In this document: positions 13,357 through 20,863 of the stretch, piece after piece
Layout: each line of letters begins with the position of its first letter
Position numbering within the stretch: position 1 is the stretch's first letter
NCBI GenBank assembly: GCA_949063825.1
Contig: CARSRA010000011.1
Span: forward strand, 1-24,996
DNA from: an uncultured Candidatus Saccharibacteria bacterium
GTDB lineage: Bacteria; Patescibacteriota; Saccharimonadia; Saccharimonadales; Saccharimonadaceae
DNA: 24,996 nucleotides
Direction: 5' to 3'
Program-made: the position numbers and the translations under genes
The notes under the pieces: generated by a model
The model's input: only the letters and a program-made list of their open reading frames with translations
What the model was told of the DNA's origin: nothing
Database searches by the model: none

Positions 13357-14796
13357 ATGAGCAGTAAAGTATTCAAACGCACAAAAATTTTAGCAACAAT
13401 TGGTCCAGTTTCGGGCAATGGCAATCAACAAATATTGGAAGATATGATTATGGCTGGATTAAATGGCTGCCGGATCAATTTTTCGCATGCCAAATATGAG
13501 GAGGCTGAACAACAAATCGCTTGGATTCGTGCTGCAGCAGAGAAGGAGGGTCACCATGTGACGATTTTGCAGGATTTGCAAGGCCCGAAGATTCGCTTAG
13601 GTGAGCTACAGGATAATTATTATGAAGTGAAAACTGGTGATAGGATTTTAATCGATTATGCTGTAAAGGAGCATAAGGGTGATAATATTTTACCATGTCA
13701 ATATAATCTTGCGCCAAAGGTAAAGATTAATGAGCCGGTGCTACTATTTGATGGTAAAGTAAAAACTCATGTTGTTGATATTCCTTCCGATACTGCGATC
13801 GAGCTTGAGGTTGAGAATGATAGCTATCTACGTAGCTTTAAAGGTTTGAATTTGCCTGAAACTGATTTTGGTGGCGACATCATCCCAGAGAAAGATCTGC
13901 GTGATATTGCATGGGGGGCCGATAAGGACTTTGATTATATTGCGTTTTCGTTTGTCCAAACTGCTGAGGACATTCGCACGGCGCGTGCAGCTATGACTGA
14001 ACGCGGACACAAAGCGAAATTGATCGCTAAAATTGAGACGAAGAAGGCTGTCGAGTCGCGCGAGAATCTAGAGGAAATCGTTAAAGAAGTTGATGGAATT
14101 ATGATCGCGCGTGGTGATATGGCAACTGAAGCTGGTACGGAGGTAGTACCGATTGTACAACGTCAGCTAGTTGAGTTATGCCGTGAATATAATAAGCTTT
14201 GTATCGTAGCGACACAGACGATGGGTTCGATGGCGGAAAATCCTTTCCCGAGCCGGGCCGAGGTCAGTGACGTAGCGAATGCTGAGATTCAGGGCACGGA
14301 CGTTGTGATGCTTTCGGATGAGACTGCGATGGGTAAATATCCACTCGAAACCGTTAAGGAAATGAAGAAAGTCCTACTTTATACTCAGGATCATGCCAGC
14401 GTTGAGCCATTACGGGTTAGCTCCGCCAACCGAGGCGAGAATTATGATGGGATTGCTAGTGCAGCTGCGCAGTTAGCCGAGGACCTTGATGCCGATGTGA
14501 TCGTTTGTCAAACTGCTACTGGCGCTACAGCAAATGCCGTCGCTACTCAACGCCCAGCTCTGCCTATTATTTCAGTCACTGATCAGCCACGCGTCGCAAA
14601 TCAATTGGCGCTCCGATATGCAAATGCTGCCTTTGTGAGAACATTGTCAGATGATGCTGGGATCGAGCTAGTGCGTGAGCTTAAAGAAAGTGGTTATCTA
14701 CAGCCGCGTGAAGATCGCGACGAGCTTAAAGTAGTTTTGGTTTCGGGTACTCAGGGCTCGGGCCAGACCGATACGATTAAGCTGCGCTACGTCTAG
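13357..14796 (+). CDS. pyk: Pyruvate kinase
   Basis: 479 residues. Makes pyruvate and ATP from phosphoenolpyruvate and ADP, the last step of glycolysis; cytosolic, with K+ and Mg2+. Family marks are TKILATIGP near the start, GLNGCRINFSHA, LQDLQGPKIRLGEL, KLIAKIETKKAVE with the catalytic Lys, GIMIARGDMATEAG, and SRAEVSDVANAEIQGTDVVMLSDETAMGKYP. The usual ML(E/D)SM after the ATQ motif is MGSMAENP here. A full C-terminal domain is present. The gene heads a four-gene run pyk-pgk-adk-map. Its -10 box lies 8 bases before ATG without a ribosome-binding site, so the message should be leaderless. The next gene starts 4 bases after the stop. Confidence 0.97.
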   Translation: MSSKVFKRTKILATIGPVSGNGNQQILEDMIMAGLNGCRINFSHAKYEEAEQQIAWIRAAAEKEGHHVTILQDLQGPKIRLGELQDNYYEVKTGDRILIDYAVKEHKGDNILPCQYNLAPKVKINEPVLLFDGKVKTHVVDIPSDTAIELEVENDSYLRSFKGLNLPETDFGGDIIPEKDLRDIAWGADKDFDYIAFSFVQTAEDIRTARAAMTERGHKAKLIAKIETKKAVESRENLEEIVKEVDGIMIARGDMATEAGTEVVPIVQRQLVELCREYNKLCIVATQTMGSMAENPFPSRAEVSDVANAEIQGTDVVMLSDETAMGKYPLETVKEMKKVLLYTQDHASVEPLRVSSANRGENYDGIASAAAQLAEDLDADVIVCQTATGATANAVATQRPALPIISVTDQPRVANQLALRYANAAFVRTLSDDAGIELVRELKESGYLQPREDRDELKVVLVSGTQGSGQTDTIKLRYV

Positions 14797-14800
14797 AACT

Positions 14801-15910
14801 ATGAAAGTTCTAAGAGATTTGGACGTCGAGGACAAGATTGTCCTTGTACGGGTTGATTACAATGTACCGCTCGAGCTTGATGATGCGGGCGAGTGGCAAG
14901 TTGCAAGCGACCTTAGGATTCGTGCCAGTTTGCCGACTTTACGATACTTGCGCGAGCATGGCGCAAAAAAGATCATCCTGATTTCGCATTTAGGTCGACC
15001 CAGTGTGAAAGAGCAGGCATTGAGCCTTGCGCCAGTGGCGGAGCGTTTGGCCTGGCTTTTAGCGGAGGGGGGTGGTGCTACGGACGAAGATTCGGTAGTG
15101 CCACCTTCGGTCGATTTTATTGATCACCTTGACGTAAAAGGGGTGAAAAGTGCCATTGATAAATTACCTAAGGGCGGCATCATTTTGTTGGAAAATTTGC
15201 GTTTTGATCCGCGCGAAAAGGCGAATGATATCGATTTTGCTAGGGAACTAATTGATGCGACTGGGGCTGAAATTTTCGTGCAGGACGGTTTTGCGGTCAC
15301 ACATCGTGCTCATACTTCGACCGATGCGTTGGCAAAATTACTTCCGAGTGCAGCTGGATTCTTAGTTGAAAAAGAGATTGAGGGGCTTAGTCAGGCTATC
15401 CAGGATCCTGAGCACCCCTTTGTGGTTATAATTGGCGGCGCAAAAGTAGAGGACAAGCAGCCACTAATTGATGAATTTAAATCTTCAGCAGATCAGATTC
15501 TAGTAGGCGGGAAGATTGCTGCAGACGGCTATAAGACTGATGATCCCAAAATTTACGTAGCCGAGGATTTTGATGAGGATGCTGATGGAAATAAGCTCGA
15601 TATTGGTCCGCTTGCGACTGCTAAATTCCTAGAGGTGCTTAGCACGGCCAAGACTGTACTCTGGAACGGCGTGCTCGGAAAGACGGAAGATCCAGCTTTT
15701 GCGACTAGCTCGGAAATGATCGCGAAATATCTAGGTGAACATAATGGCGAGATCAAGACGATTATTTGTGGTGGTGATACTACTGGATTCGTAGAGAACT
15801 TGACCGAAAAATACCCCGATCTAGGGTTTAGTCTTATTTCTACTGGTGGTGGCGCAGCATTAGAATTTTTGCTAGGAAATAAGATGCCAGGGATCGAGGT
15901 GCTTGAATGA
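14801..15910 (+). CDS. pgk: Phosphoglycerate kinase
   Basis: 369 residues, a little below the usual 390-400. Transfers phosphate from 1,3-bisphosphoglycerate to ADP. Visible are VLVRVDYNVPL (N-terminal substrate site), KKIILISHLGRP, LLENLRFDPREK, the hinge area VVIIGGAKVEDK, LWNGVLGK and the nucleotide-binding GGGDTTGFVEN and STGGGAALEFL. ATG 14801 follows pyk by 4 bases and has no clear ribosome-binding site. Translation is probably coupled to pyk, and pgk is coupled to adk by an ATGA overlap at 15907-15910. Together these two enzymes hold both substrate-level ATP-forming steps of glycolysis in one transcript. Confidence 0.97.
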   Translation: MKVLRDLDVEDKIVLVRVDYNVPLELDDAGEWQVASDLRIRASLPTLRYLREHGAKKIILISHLGRPSVKEQALSLAPVAERLAWLLAEGGGATDEDSVVPPSVDFIDHLDVKGVKSAIDKLPKGGIILLENLRFDPREKANDIDFARELIDATGAEIFVQDGFAVTHRAHTSTDALAKLLPSAAGFLVEKEIEGLSQAIQDPEHPFVVIIGGAKVEDKQPLIDEFKSSADQILVGGKIAADGYKTDDPKIYVAEDFDEDADGNKLDIGPLATAKFLEVLSTAKTVLWNGVLGKTEDPAFATSSEMIAKYLGEHNGEIKTIICGGDTTGFVENLTEKYPDLGFSLISTGGGAALEFLLGNKMPGIEVLE

Positions 15911-16443
15911 TTATTTTGATGGGGTTAGCTGGTTCAGGCAAGAGCACGCAGGGGCAAAAATTAGCAGCAGCAACCGGGCGAGTTTGGCTTTCGGCAGGAC
16001 AGATCCTGCGTGAATCGGGCCAATTTGATGAAATTTTAAACAGCGGTAATCTAGTAGATGACATGCTAACAGTAGAGATCATGGCACATGCTATGGCGGG
16101 GGTAGTGCGCGAGGGAAAGAATTTAATTCTGGATGGATTCCCGCGCGATGCTAAACAGGCGAGCTGGATGGCGGATAATATCGCCGAGGTGATTGAGCAA
16201 ATTATCCTGATCAATGTGCCTAAAGATGAGCTACTGAGACGTTTGAAAGCGCGGGGGCGCGCGGATGATACCGAAGAAGTCATCTTGCAGCGTTTTAAAA
16301 TTACCGAGCAAAATATGGGTGAGATTTCACGAATCCTCGGGGCAAAAGGGATACCGACGGTGATGATTGATGGTACTGGTACACCGGATGAGGTGTTCGC
16401 CCGTCTGGCAAATACTATCGCAGATAATCATAATGCGGTATAA
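15907..16443 (+). CDS. adk: Adenylate kinase-type nucleoside monophosphate kinase (short form)
   Basis: 178 residues. P-loop GLAGSGKST (6-14), the AMP-site region LSAGQILRESG, LDGFPRDA and the arginine motif ARGRADDT mark the Adk family, which balances ATP + AMP with 2 ADP. It is shorter than the 210-220 residues of long Adks, because the LID domain is reduced to a few residues and has no zinc cysteines. A role on another NMP cannot be excluded. It starts inside the pgk stop (ATGA), so it is translationally coupled. The last codons (GCG GTA TAA) also form the -10 box TATAAT of map at 16439-16444. Confidence 0.85.
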   Translation: MIILMGLAGSGKSTQGQKLAAATGRVWLSAGQILRESGQFDEILNSGNLVDDMLTVEIMAHAMAGVVREGKNLILDGFPRDAKQASWMADNIAEVIEQIILINVPKDELLRRLKARGRADDTEEVILQRFKITEQNMGEISRILGAKGIPTVMIDGTGTPDEVFARLANTIADNHNAV

Positions 16444-16444
16444 T
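16439..16444 (+). promoter_or_regulatory. -10 of map embedded in the adk stop codon (leaderless)
   Basis: TATAAT 16439-16444 overlaps TAA (16441-16443) of adk and lies 6 bases before ATG 16451. No clear -35 is visible. Confidence 0.55.
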
Positions 16445-16450
16445 TCCGTT

Positions 16451-17209
16451 ATGGAAAACTTTGGCGAACAGGCACAAAAGATAACTGCAATGCGCGAAGG
16501 CGGCAGGATCTTGGGGAATTTGCTGAAAGATTTAAAGGCCTATGTAAAGCCTGGTATGACTGGCAAAGAGATTGATGCTTGGGTACGGTCGGAAATTGTA
16601 CGACGAGGAGCTAAAGTTGCCTATGACTACCTTGAGGAAGATTTCCCAGGTGCGATTTGTATCTCGGTGAATGATGTGCTGGTGCATGGCGCGCCAAATG
16701 ATGAGCTGCTTGAAGAAGGGGATAAAGTGAGCTTTGATCTCGATTTGCTTTACGACGGTTATTATACTGATTCGGCTTTTACGATGATCGTGGGGGATCG
16801 GAGTTCACCGGCAGTTAAGGAGATGATTAAAACTACCGAAAAAGCTATGTGGGCTGGGATCGATCAAGTACGACCAGGGGCACGGATCGGAGATATTGGT
16901 TTTGCGGTCGAGAAGGTATTGCGACGCGGGAAATTAGGGGTCATTGAAAACTATGTTGGGCACGGGATCGGTAAGGAAATGCATGAATCGCCAGAGGTGC
17001 CGAATTATGGTATTCGCGGTCATGGTTATAAACTAAAGGCGGGGGATACGATCTGCATTGAGCCTATGTCATGTTTAGGGAAGCCAGCGAATTATATAGA
17101 TGAAACTAATTGGTCGGTACACATGAAAGACGGTAGCATTGGGTGTCATTGCGAGCATACCGTGCTAGTGACCGATGACGGGTCGGAAGTACTGACTTTG
17201 CCAGAGTAA
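16451..17209 (+). CDS. map: Type I methionine aminopeptidase
   Basis: 252 residues. Removes the initiator methionine from new proteins; cytosolic di-metal enzyme. The ligand set is visible: Asp in FDLDLLYDGYY and Asp in TDSAFT, His in GHGIGKEMHE, Glu in CIEPMS, and Glu in HCEHTVLV. The substrate-site His is in NDVLVHGAPND. ATG 16451 (MENFGEQAQK) fits the family start; the open frame extends back to 16367 only through adk sequence. There is no ribosome-binding site. A TATAAT 6 bases upstream predicts a separate leaderless mRNA besides readthrough from the pyk operon. The gene is closed by a terminator at 17233-17261. Confidence 0.95.
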   Translation: MENFGEQAQKITAMREGGRILGNLLKDLKAYVKPGMTGKEIDAWVRSEIVRRGAKVAYDYLEEDFPGAICISVNDVLVHGAPNDELLEEGDKVSFDLDLLYDGYYTDSAFTMIVGDRSSPAVKEMIKTTEKAMWAGIDQVRPGARIGDIGFAVEKVLRRGKLGVIENYVGHGIGKEMHESPEVPNYGIRGHGYKLKAGDTICIEPMSCLGKPANYIDETNWSVHMKDGSIGCHCEHTVLVTDDGSEVLTLPE

Positions 17210-17232
17210 TTATAGCCGATGGTAGTTGATGG

Positions 17233-17261
17233 GGGCTAGATCCCGATTCTAGACCTTTTTT
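17233..17261 (+). terminator. Intrinsic terminator after map
   Basis: GGGCTAG / CTAGACC stem with one mismatch and a bulge, then TTTTTT at 17256-17261. Confidence 0.8.
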
Positions 17262-17281
17262 GCTGAAAATAAAGATTATGG

Positions 17282-17310
17282 TTGACATTTTTGACAATGT
17301 GTGCTACAAT
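17282..17310 (+). promoter_or_regulatory. Promoter of the second two-TM protein gene
   Basis: TTGACA 17282-17287, 17-base spacer, TGCTACAAT with TACAAT 17305-17310. The ~79-base leader holds two hairpins, ATGGAC-AATTTA-GTCCAT (~17321-17338) and ACAGC/GCTGT (~17342-17361, followed by TTTT), then AAAAGGGGGAT before ATG 17396. Confidence 0.9.
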
Positions 17311-17395
17311 GGCAGATGAGATGGACAATTTAGTCCATAGTACAGCAAGCACTTTCGCTGTTTTAAAAAATATTCCAAAAAAAGGGGGATCATCT

Positions 17396-18130
17396 ATGAA
17401 GAAGGATGAAAGAAACAATAGTAGGGAATTCAGTTGTGTACGAAACAGGAGGACAGTTAATGAACTCTTGGAGCAGTATGATGCTTTGGCCGAGCGGGCT
17501 AGGGCATTCAGTTACCAACCGCAATATCGGCGATACGGCGCAGCCTATAGGATATGGGCATTTGTCGGCATACCATTGATAATGGCTGCCGTTTGGATGC
17601 TGTCTTGGCGATGGCTTTCGGGCTATCGTTTCACGGATCCGAGCTTGGAAGGCTCACTCCTGCGGCCGATCATGGTGACGATTGCGGCGGTTGGCATAGG
17701 AATGTTTGCCGATCGTTTTCCTAAGGCACTGTTTTTTGAGAAGTATACGTTCCTGCCGTTAAGTGATTATAGGGCGATCGGGATGCTCGAACGGCAAATT
17801 AAGTTCTTGACTCCACTGTGTGGTCAAGCAGACGCCAAAAAGGCAGAGTTACAGCCGCTGATAGCAGAGTTCGCTAAGTTAGGGTCATTAATTGTGAATG
17901 ACTCTCTTGGCCGGTATTACGACCTAAAAGAGGAGCTAATCGGTGACGAAGTGAGATTCTTTGTCAAAGTGAAATTCTTTGGCCAGTTGTTCTCAAGAAA
18001 ATATTACATCAACACTGTCCAGCTCGAACGGTTGGAAAGAGAAACCGCTCATAGATGGATTTATAGGCATTGCAATGACAATGAGGAGGAGGTGCTTAGC
18101 AGATTTAAAGCCGAGCTGCAGGAGATGTAG
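17396..18130 (+). CDS. Two-TM protein of unknown function, likely paralogue of the gene at 4337
   Basis: 244 residues. The charged N-terminal part has NELLEQYDAL (22-31). Two hydrophobic segments lie at ~53-73 and ~90-106, followed by a ~138-residue soluble domain rich in Lys, Glu and aromatic residues (QLFSRKYYINTVQLERLE). It lacks the Cys/His cluster of the 4337 protein. ATG 17396 was chosen because it follows AAAAGGGGGAT and is 86 bases after the promoter; the frame back to 17282 runs through promoter and leader. The paralogy claim rests on the shared E/N-LLE-x-Y-x-AL motif, TM plan, promoter and leader, not on strong sequence identity. Single-gene unit with its own terminator. Function unknown. 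Confidence 0.7.
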   Translation: MKKDERNNSREFSCVRNRRTVNELLEQYDALAERARAFSYQPQYRRYGAAYRIWAFVGIPLIMAAVWMLSWRWLSGYRFTDPSLEGSLLRPIMVTIAAVGIGMFADRFPKALFFEKYTFLPLSDYRAIGMLERQIKFLTPLCGQADAKKAELQPLIAEFAKLGSLIVNDSLGRYYDLKEELIGDEVRFFVKVKFFGQLFSRKYYINTVQLERLERETAHRWIYRHCNDNEEEVLSRFKAELQEM

Positions 18131-18142
18131 CAGGCGAAATAG

Positions 18143-18174
18143 AGCCTGGGACACATTTGTGCCCAGGCTTTTTA
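18143..18174 (+). terminator. Strong intrinsic terminator
   Basis: Stem AGCCTGGG (18143-18150) / CCCAGGCT (18162-18169), extended inside by CAC/GTG, then TTTTT. It isolates the accessory gene from ftsA. Confidence 0.93.
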
Positions 18175-18177
18175 ATG

Positions 18178-18205
18178 TTGTAAAAGATTGATTTTGCGTT
18201 ATAAT
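18178..18205 (+). promoter_or_regulatory. Promoter of ftsA (leaderless)
   Basis: Weak -35 TTGTAA (18178-18183), 16-base spacer, TATAAT 18200-18205, then AAGCTT and ATG 18212. The gap of 6 bases leaves no room for a ribosome-binding site. Confidence 0.7.
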
Positions 18206-18211
18206 AAGCTT

Positions 18212-19438
18212 ATGGATGAAATTTCGCGCTATGCAGTTGGTCTAGATGTGGGCACAAGTATGGTGCGCGCAGTGGTTGCGAGCGTGAATGCTCAAGGGGG
18301 GATGAATGTGATTGGCTATGGTGAAATGGCAAATTCTGGTATGCGGCGGGGGACGGTAGCGAATTTAGCTGGTCCTGCTCAGGCAATTGATCAGACGTTG
18401 GGTGAAGTTGAACGCATGAGTGGCTACGAAGTGAATACTGCAACGATTTCAATCAATGGTTCACAGATTCTTTCTACTGAGGCCGAGGGGATGATTGCAG
18501 TTGGTGGCTCGGAACACGAAATTAACGAGACGGATTTGCGGCGGGTCGAGGACATGGCTTTGAATGGTCGTGTACCGGCCAATCAGCAGATTCTAGAAGT
18601 GGTGCCGTTGCAATTTTCGCTGGACGGTCAGACTGGCATCAAAGACCCATTAGGGATGACTGGCTCTCGGTTGGAAATGCGAGCAAATGTGGTTTCGACC
18701 CTGACGCCAAATTTCGATAATCTGATGAAAGTGGCTGAGACGGCCAAAGTCACGCCCGAGCGGATAGTGCCGAGTGCCGTAGCGGCAGCGCGAGCTGTAC
18801 TCACGGAGCGCCAAAAAGAAAATGGTGTCGCGGTGATTGATATAGGTTCCGCGACTACTGGTGTAGCGGTTTATGAGGAAGGCGAGTTGAGGTATGTTGG
18901 CGTGGTACCGGTAGGTTCGAATAATATCACTAATGATCTCGCGATGGTATTGGCACTTGATACTGAGGTGGCCGAGGAGGTTAAAAAGCGATTCGCGACT
19001 GGTAATTTCGTAGAGGAAGCAGGGGTTATGGTGACGATTCGTTGGCGCGGCAAGGAAGTGCGCCTAGAACGTGACCGGATTGATGAGGTAGTTGAAGAGC
19101 GACTAGAAGAGATTTTTAATCTCGTACGTAAAGAGCTTCGCCAAGCGCATTACGACCAGCGTCTCCCAGAAGGAGTAGTGCTGACTGGTGGTGGTGCTAG
19201 GATGCGCGATATTGACAAGTTCGTACGAAATATGCTAAATATGTCGGTTAAGATTGGTGTGCCTAGCGGTTTACTTGGAGTGGCTGATTCGACTTATAAG
19301 CCAGAATACGCGACGGCGGTGGGGTTAATGTTATTGTCGGCGGATGGAGGCGCAATGACGGGAGGGAAGCACCCGCGTATAAAGGCGAAAAAAGACAAGA
19401 AAGCGGGATTTCTAGGTCGTTTTCTGGGGAAATTCTAG
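18212..19438 (+). CDS. ftsA: Cell division protein FtsA
   Basis: 408 residues. An actin-fold ATPase that ties FtsZ filaments to the membrane and recruits the divisome. The phosphate-1 motif is GLDVGTSMVRA near the start, the SHS2 (1C) domain lies around 85-165, phosphate-2 is VIDIGSATTGVAVY and the adenosine motif is VVLTGGGARM. The C-terminus ends after a Lys-rich linker in FLGRFLGKF, a short amphipathic membrane-targeting helix as in known FtsA. The start ATG 18212 (MDEISRYAVGLDVGTS) is set by its -10 box 6 bases upstream; the open frame to 18188 crosses that box. ftsZ follows after a 171-base gap containing two promoters and one terminator, so the two genes are not a simple operon. Confidence 0.95.
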   Translation: MDEISRYAVGLDVGTSMVRAVVASVNAQGGMNVIGYGEMANSGMRRGTVANLAGPAQAIDQTLGEVERMSGYEVNTATISINGSQILSTEAEGMIAVGGSEHEINETDLRRVEDMALNGRVPANQQILEVVPLQFSLDGQTGIKDPLGMTGSRLEMRANVVSTLTPNFDNLMKVAETAKVTPERIVPSAVAAARAVLTERQKENGVAVIDIGSATTGVAVYEEGELRYVGVVPVGSNNITNDLAMVLALDTEVAEEVKKRFATGNFVEEAGVMVTIRWRGKEVRLERDRIDEVVEERLEEIFNLVRKELRQAHYDQRLPEGVVLTGGGARMRDIDKFVRNMLNMSVKIGVPSGLLGVADSTYKPEYATAVGLMLLSADGGAMTGGKHPRIKAKKDKKAGFLGRFLGKF

Positions 19439-19443
19439 GGTAC

Positions 19444-19472
19444 TTGATTTTTTAAGCCGAGTGTGATATAAT
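19444..19472 (+). promoter_or_regulatory. First promoter upstream of ftsZ
   Basis: TTGATT 19444-19449, 17-base spacer, extended -10 TGATATAAT (TATAAT 19467-19472). Transcription would start at about 19478. Confidence 0.85.
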
Positions 19473-19477
19473 AGAAT

Positions 19478-19516
19478 ATGGAAGTAGATTTTGATGAAAA
19501 TAGTGGACCCATCTAA
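19478..19516 (+). CDS. Leaderless 12-codon ORF (possible leader peptide) before ftsZ
   Basis: ATG 19478 lies 5 bases after the TATAAT at 19467-19472 and reads MEVDFDENSGPI then TAA (19514-19516). The last codons form the left arm of the terminator at 19506-19526, and TAA begins its loop. A ribosome at the stop would cover the left arm and stop the hairpin from forming, as in attenuation. The peptide is acidic and not rich in one amino acid. It is not long enough to prove coding; the support is its position relative to promoter and terminator. Confidence 0.45.
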   Translation: MEVDFDENSGPI

Positions 19517-19531
19517 GGGATGGGTCTTTTT
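19506..19531 (+). terminator. Terminator between ftsA and ftsZ (possible attenuator)
   Basis: Stem GACCCATC (19506-19513) / GATGGGTC (19519-19526), loop TAAGG, then TTTTT (19527-19531). Together with the promoter at 19444 it bounds a transcript of only ~55 bases. Confidence 0.9.
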
Positions 19532-19544
19532 GATGCAAAAGTAA

Positions 19545-19571
19545 TTGTTTTTGCTAAAGGTGTGCTATAAT
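19545..19571 (+). promoter_or_regulatory. Second promoter of ftsZ
   Basis: TTGTTT 19545-19550, 15-base spacer, extended -10 TGCTATAAT (TATAAT 19566-19571). It is downstream of the terminator and can drive ftsZ on its own. Confidence 0.75.
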
Positions 19572-19609
19572 GAAATAAGATACAGAGAAATAAGCGAGGT
19601 AGGAAAACG

Positions 19610-20851
19610 ATGCCCGAGATTAAGCCAACAGAGGTAGAGAGTTCAGCAAGTATTAAGGTTGTCGGTGTCGGTGGCGCAGGCGGATCTGCGGTCGACCGCA
19701 TGAAAGAAATTGGATTGTCGGGGGTGGAATTTGTTGCGGTTAATACTGACGCTCAGGCTTTACATCACTCTAACGCTGACGTAAAGGTACATATCGGGCG
19801 TGGCTTAGGTGCGGGTGGCGACCCAGATAAGGGTCGTGAGGCCGCTGATAGCGGTCGTGAGGCGATCGGTAAAGCTGTTGAGGGTGCTGACATGGTCTTT
19901 ATTACGCTTGGTGCTGGCGGCGGTACTGGTTCGGGTGCTGGTCCGGTAGTTGCTGAGGAGTCGAAGGGACGCGATATTTTGACAGTGGGTGTTGCTACCA
20001 AACCATTTACTTTTGAGGGCGCAAAGCGCCGCGATAATGCCGAAAAAGCGATCGAGAACCTTTCTCGCAATGTTGATGCTTTGATTACGATCCCGAATGA
20101 TCGCCTATTGGATACGATCGATCCCCGTACTCCGCTTACGGACACCTTTAAGATCGCGGACGATGTCTTGCGTCAGGGTGTGCAGGGGATTTCCGAATTG
20201 ATTACAGAGCACTCGCTAATCAATCTTGACTTTGCAGATGTCAAAGCAATCATGAAGAATGCCGGTTCGGCGTTGATGGGGATTGGTCGAGCTTCAGGCG
20301 ACAATCGTGCTACGGTCGCAGCGCAGCAGGCGATCGAATCACCTCTGATCGAGGTAAAGATTGATGGTGCGCGCGGTGTACTCTTCTCAGTGGCTGGTGG
20401 TTATGATATGGCGATGAGCGAAATTCAGGAAGCCGCAGAAGTTATCACTCGCGCAGTGTCTCCAGATGCTAATATCATTTTTGGTGCTTCGATTCGTCCA
20501 GAGCTAGAGGATGAGATCGTCGTCACGGTCGTCGCTACTGGTTTTGATGGCGGGTATTATCGCACCGAAGAGCCGATTGAATCGGTCAAGGAGACAATTG
20601 CTACCGTCAGCGATTATGCAAATACTATGTCTCAGACTGAGCCGATCCGTGATACCGCAGTGGTGATGGAAGAGTCAAAGCCAGCTGATACTAGTATTAT
20701 GAATAATCCTGAGACCCATCGTACGAACACGACTGCTGAGTTTACTGGTAGTGACCATTCGAATATGTGGGATTCGATTCGCACTAACGAACCAGAAGAT
20801 GACCTAGATGTACCGCCTAGCCTCCGGGAGCGTCTCCGAGGGAAGAATTAA
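19610..20851 (+). CDS. ftsZ: Cell division protein FtsZ
   Basis: 413 residues. A tubulin-like GTPase that forms the Z-ring. Visible are VVGVGGAGGSAVDRM (17-31), NTDAQAL (45-51), the tubulin signature GAGGGTGSGAGPVVAE (101-116), the T7 loop region LINLDFADVK with its catalytic Asp, and, after a ~70-residue linker, the C-terminal conserved peptide LDVPPSLRERLRGK, which binds FtsA. The ribosome-binding site (AGGTAGGA) precedes ATG 19610. The nrdR-like gene starts 12 bases after the stop and the thioredoxin-fold gene overlaps that one, so the three are probably cotranscribed. Confidence 0.97.
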   Translation: MPEIKPTEVESSASIKVVGVGGAGGSAVDRMKEIGLSGVEFVAVNTDAQALHHSNADVKVHIGRGLGAGGDPDKGREAADSGREAIGKAVEGADMVFITLGAGGGTGSGAGPVVAEESKGRDILTVGVATKPFTFEGAKRRDNAEKAIENLSRNVDALITIPNDRLLDTIDPRTPLTDTFKIADDVLRQGVQGISELITEHSLINLDFADVKAIMKNAGSALMGIGRASGDNRATVAAQQAIESPLIEVKIDGARGVLFSVAGGYDMAMSEIQEAAEVITRAVSPDANIIFGASIRPELEDEIVVTVVATGFDGGYYRTEEPIESVKETIATVSDYANTMSQTEPIRDTAVVMEESKPADTSIMNNPETHRTNTTAEFTGSDHSNMWDSIRTNEPEDDLDVPPSLRERLRGKN

Positions 20852-20863
20852 GGGTCTTGTTTG

